This document shows, one piece after another, positions 61,640-64,000 of a stretch of DNA of 64,000 nucleotides. Location of the stretch: the NCBI GenBank assembly GCA_026874595.1, contig CM049306.1, forward strand, positions 48,176,019-48,240,018. Reading direction: 5' to 3'. The translations under genes and the position numbers were made by a program. The first letter of the stretch is position 1; each line of letters begins with the position of its first letter. This stretch comes from Sipunculus nudus (Eukaryota; Annelida; Sipuncula; Golfingiida; Sipunculidae). The notes under the pieces are model-generated. The model saw only the letters and a program-made list of their open reading frames with translations, made no database searches and was not told the origin of the DNA.

Positions 61640-61782
61640 GCTTAATAGTTTTCAAATTTATTAGGCCTTTACCTGGACACATTGTTTTATCATACATTGT
61701 TCACACGATTACATACTGTTTACATTACATTGTTTACAGGATTTATCTCAGTGGTTTTTTGTTATTGTTTTAACATCTTAAC

Positions 61783-63110
61783 ATGGCAGATTTCAAACCT
61801 AAGACATTTGTTGACGATCCGGACCCTGATCAACTTGAACAGTTGTCAAAAGACCAGTTGTTGCGTTTGGGACAACACTTAGGGCTAAATGTGAAAAAAG
61901 CTTTGAGAAAGCCTGATATCATTGCTAAAATCATGCAAGATCTTATTAGCAAAGGTTTAATTGAAAGGACTGAAGTTGAAACATAAAAAAATGACAGCCT
62001 TGCTATGCAATTAGAATTAAAAAAGCTGGAAATATAACATGAGCTAGCATTAAAAGAGAAAGAAAAAGAAATTGAGTTAAAACGACTGGAGTTAGAAAGA
62101 CTTAAACTAGAACATAGTCTACGTGCTGCCCCAACTCACAGTTTGGATGTTACTAAACACATAAGACTTGTCCCACCTTTATCAAGAAAAAGAGGTTGAT
62201 AAATATTTCTTACACTTTGAGAAGGTAGCTGAAAATTCAAAATGGCTTAAGAAAAAGTGGACTATGCTGTTACAAAGTGTATTGGCTGGCAAGGGCAGAG
62301 AAATCTTTACAGAGCTTTCAGTAGAAGCTGCTACTGACTATGACCTGGTAAAACGGTTAATCCTAAAAGGTTATGAGTAAGTTCCAGAGGCTAACCGCCA
62401 GAAATTTAGAAATTGGGAAAAGCGCGAAAATCAGACCTATGTTGAATTTGCTAGGACAAAAGAGCAGTTGTTTGATCGCTGGTGTAGTTCTAAAAATGTA
62501 ATGATAGATTATGACAATTTGCGCCAGTTGATTTTTCTTGAAGAATTTAAGCGCTGCATTAACGCAGATGTTAAAACGTTTCTCGATGAGAAAAGTCCTG
62601 AAACACTTGACATTGTTGCTCAGTTAGCTGATGAATATTCATTAACACACAAAATGTCCTTTGCTAGCAAATCAAACCAGTCATTCACAAATAAGAATGT
62701 AAAACAGTATGGTCAAAAGAAGTTTACAGCGCAGTCACCCAGTACTAGTAGTCCTGATAGTTCAGCAAAGCCCATAGCTACACATCAGTCCACGTCCACT
62801 GTGTCTAAGTCCAACAAAGACCAGTCATTTTAAAAGAAAATCTGTAATTACTGCAAGAAGGAAGGTCCTCTAATATCTGACTGCTGGAAACTTGCGAATA
62901 GACTAAATAGCAAACCTTCTGGTTTTGTTTCAAAATCTATACATAGCATAGTACAAGAGCCAGGCTCTTTTCATGTAAATAAGGGGTACAACTCCTTTGT
63001 TGACTCAAATATAGAGTTTGATGCTACGGAGGCCCAAGTGCCGTCTAAATCCAAAGAAGAATCCGTAGATTGTGGGGTAAAACCTCAGTTGATTCCTGCG
63101 AGGAATTAAA
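61783..63110 (+). pseudogene. Retrotransposon gag (broken)
   Basis: The ATG at 61783 opens a frame of 67 codons (MADFKPKTFVDDPDPDQLEQ start). In-frame stops follow, with a Glu/Lys/Leu coiled-coil stretch (ELKRLELERLKLEH). Later pieces are 62168-62380 (EKEVDKYFLHFEKVAENSKW), which looks like the SCAN-like capsid region of this Gypsy group, and 62468-62833 (capsid C-terminal part and a Ser/Thr-rich linker). A zinc knuckle follows at about 62846-62887: CNYC, KKEG, PLISDC. The usual His of the CCHC knuckle is Pro here. Gag would form the particle and bind RNA; this copy cannot make it intact. Confidence 0.8.
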
Positions 63111-64000
63111 TAAGGCTAGGTCCTTTCAAGACTCCTGCGAGGAGTGTTCTCTAAATGAGGCTAAGTCCTTTTATGACTCTTGCGAGAGTATTTCAAATGA
63201 GGCCAGGTCCTCTTATGACAAACAAAAGTTTGTTTCTGCTGAGGAAAATTCCTCTGTTGACTCCCATGAGGAGTTTGGTAAGGATGTAGATTCCTTAGAT
63301 GACTCTGAAACAGAGTTTATGACTGACACCTTCAATGTCAGTTCTTTGTTTGACGAGGTTGAGGTAGTAGATTCCTCTCCTGACTCTGAAACGGAGTTAT
63401 TTGAGCCATTCATACATGATGGTTTTGTATCACTTTCAAGTGATTTTTCAGATTCTACCCCTATTAGAATTTTGAAGGACACTGGTTCAGGCCAGACTCT
63501 CATGTTAGCAAACACTTTGCCATTTTCTAATAGGTCCTTTACTGGTGCACATGCACTGGTTAATGGTGTGTTTTCAGACAGGCACACTTCAGTTCCGCTT
63601 CACAGTATCCATTTAAAGTCAGATTTGATTTCTGGGAATATTACTGTGGGCATAAGAACTACTTTACCCTTTAAGGGAATTCAGTTGCTACTAGGCAATG
63701 ATGTTGCAGGTGATAAAGTGCAGCCTGTACCAATAGTGACAGAAAAGCCGTCACTTGATCAGCACACTGATCCGGAAAGTCAGGTAATTCCTGGTTTGTA
63801 TCCTTCATGTGCTGTAACTAGATCTATGGCCAAGAAAAACACACATGAGGATGATGGTCAAGATAATAACACTCTGGGAGTCACTAGTGACTCGTCTAAT
63901 GACTCGCTCGTACAGGATGCAGCATTCTCAAGGTCAGAACTTATCGCGGAACAGCATAAGCACCCTGATATTTCATGTTTGTTTCCCAGGGCAGTTTCTA
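63085..64000 (+). CDS. Retrotransposon protease region of pol, partial
   Basis: An open frame runs from about 63085 to the window end without a stop. Its first part is an acidic stretch with imperfect repeats of a DSCEE-type unit, about 14-15 residues each (to about 63320). Then come ILKDTGSGQTLM (aspartic protease active site DTGS, about 63466-63500) and LLLGNDVAGDKV (flap and C-terminal core, about 63690-63720). A linker toward reverse transcriptase follows. Such a protease cuts the gag-pol polyprotein. The true start is uncertain because the join with gag is frameshifted. Confidence 0.8.

Larger units (their letters stand above)
60964..64000 (+). mobile_element. Gypsy-type LTR retrotransposon, 5' part
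   Basis: The window contains the left LTR, a primer binding site, a gag region and the start of pol (protease). The reverse transcriptase, integrase and right LTR would lie past 64000. The assignment to Gypsy rests on gag followed by a DTGS protease with an LLGND motif, and on the primer site. Gag is broken by stops and frameshifts, whereas the protease frame is open to the window edge. Confidence 0.85.

Noticed and set aside
63213-63587. Minus-strand 124-codon Ser-rich frame
   Set aside because: Antisense to the protease frame of the Gypsy element.

Overview
The window looks like nuclear DNA of a marine invertebrate, most likely a mollusc. It is AT-rich, full of (TA)n and poly-G/poly-C tracts, and packed with decayed transposable elements. 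One host gene could be supported: a sulfite oxidase gene (SUOX) on the minus strand. The lineage call rests on general repeat character and is an inference.

SUOX has two coding exons. Exon 1 (39477-39684) lies in a CpG-rich island and encodes a mitochondrial presequence. Exon 2 (9932-11430) encodes the cytochrome b5, molybdopterin and dimerisation domains. Both splice sites are consensus and their phases match, giving a predicted 568-residue protein. The single intron is about 28 kb (11431-39476) and is mostly repeats.

Layout. 1-9.9 kb: a hAT-like non-autonomous transposon (2671-4653) with 8-bp target duplications, a (TA)n-linked repeat with a hammerhead-like core, and dispersed repeats. 9.9-39.7 kb: SUOX. 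Its intron holds several copies of a Helitron/Helentron-like family, partly concatenated at 27.6-35.6 kb. It also holds a Harbinger-type MITE nested in one copy (13886-14220), a ~327-bp satellite (15.3-18.5 kb) and a ~145-bp array with nuclear-receptor-like half sites (36.65-37.75 kb). 41.7-49.6 kb: a near full-length but frameshifted non-LTR retrotransposon on the minus strand, flanked by 1.1-kb direct repeats. 52.3-58.7 kb: a second non-LTR RT remnant on the plus strand, a tRNA-derived SINE head, two pogo-like MITEs and a ~2-kb element with long inverted ends. 58.7-60.5 kb: an L1/Tx1-like LINE tail whose zinc finger is tandemly repeated. 60.96-64.0 kb: the 5' part of a Gypsy-type LTR retrotransposon (LTR, primer site, broken gag, open protease frame) that runs off the window.

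Apart from SUOX, every coding signal recognised belongs to a mobile element, and nearly all of these are broken by stops or frameshifts.
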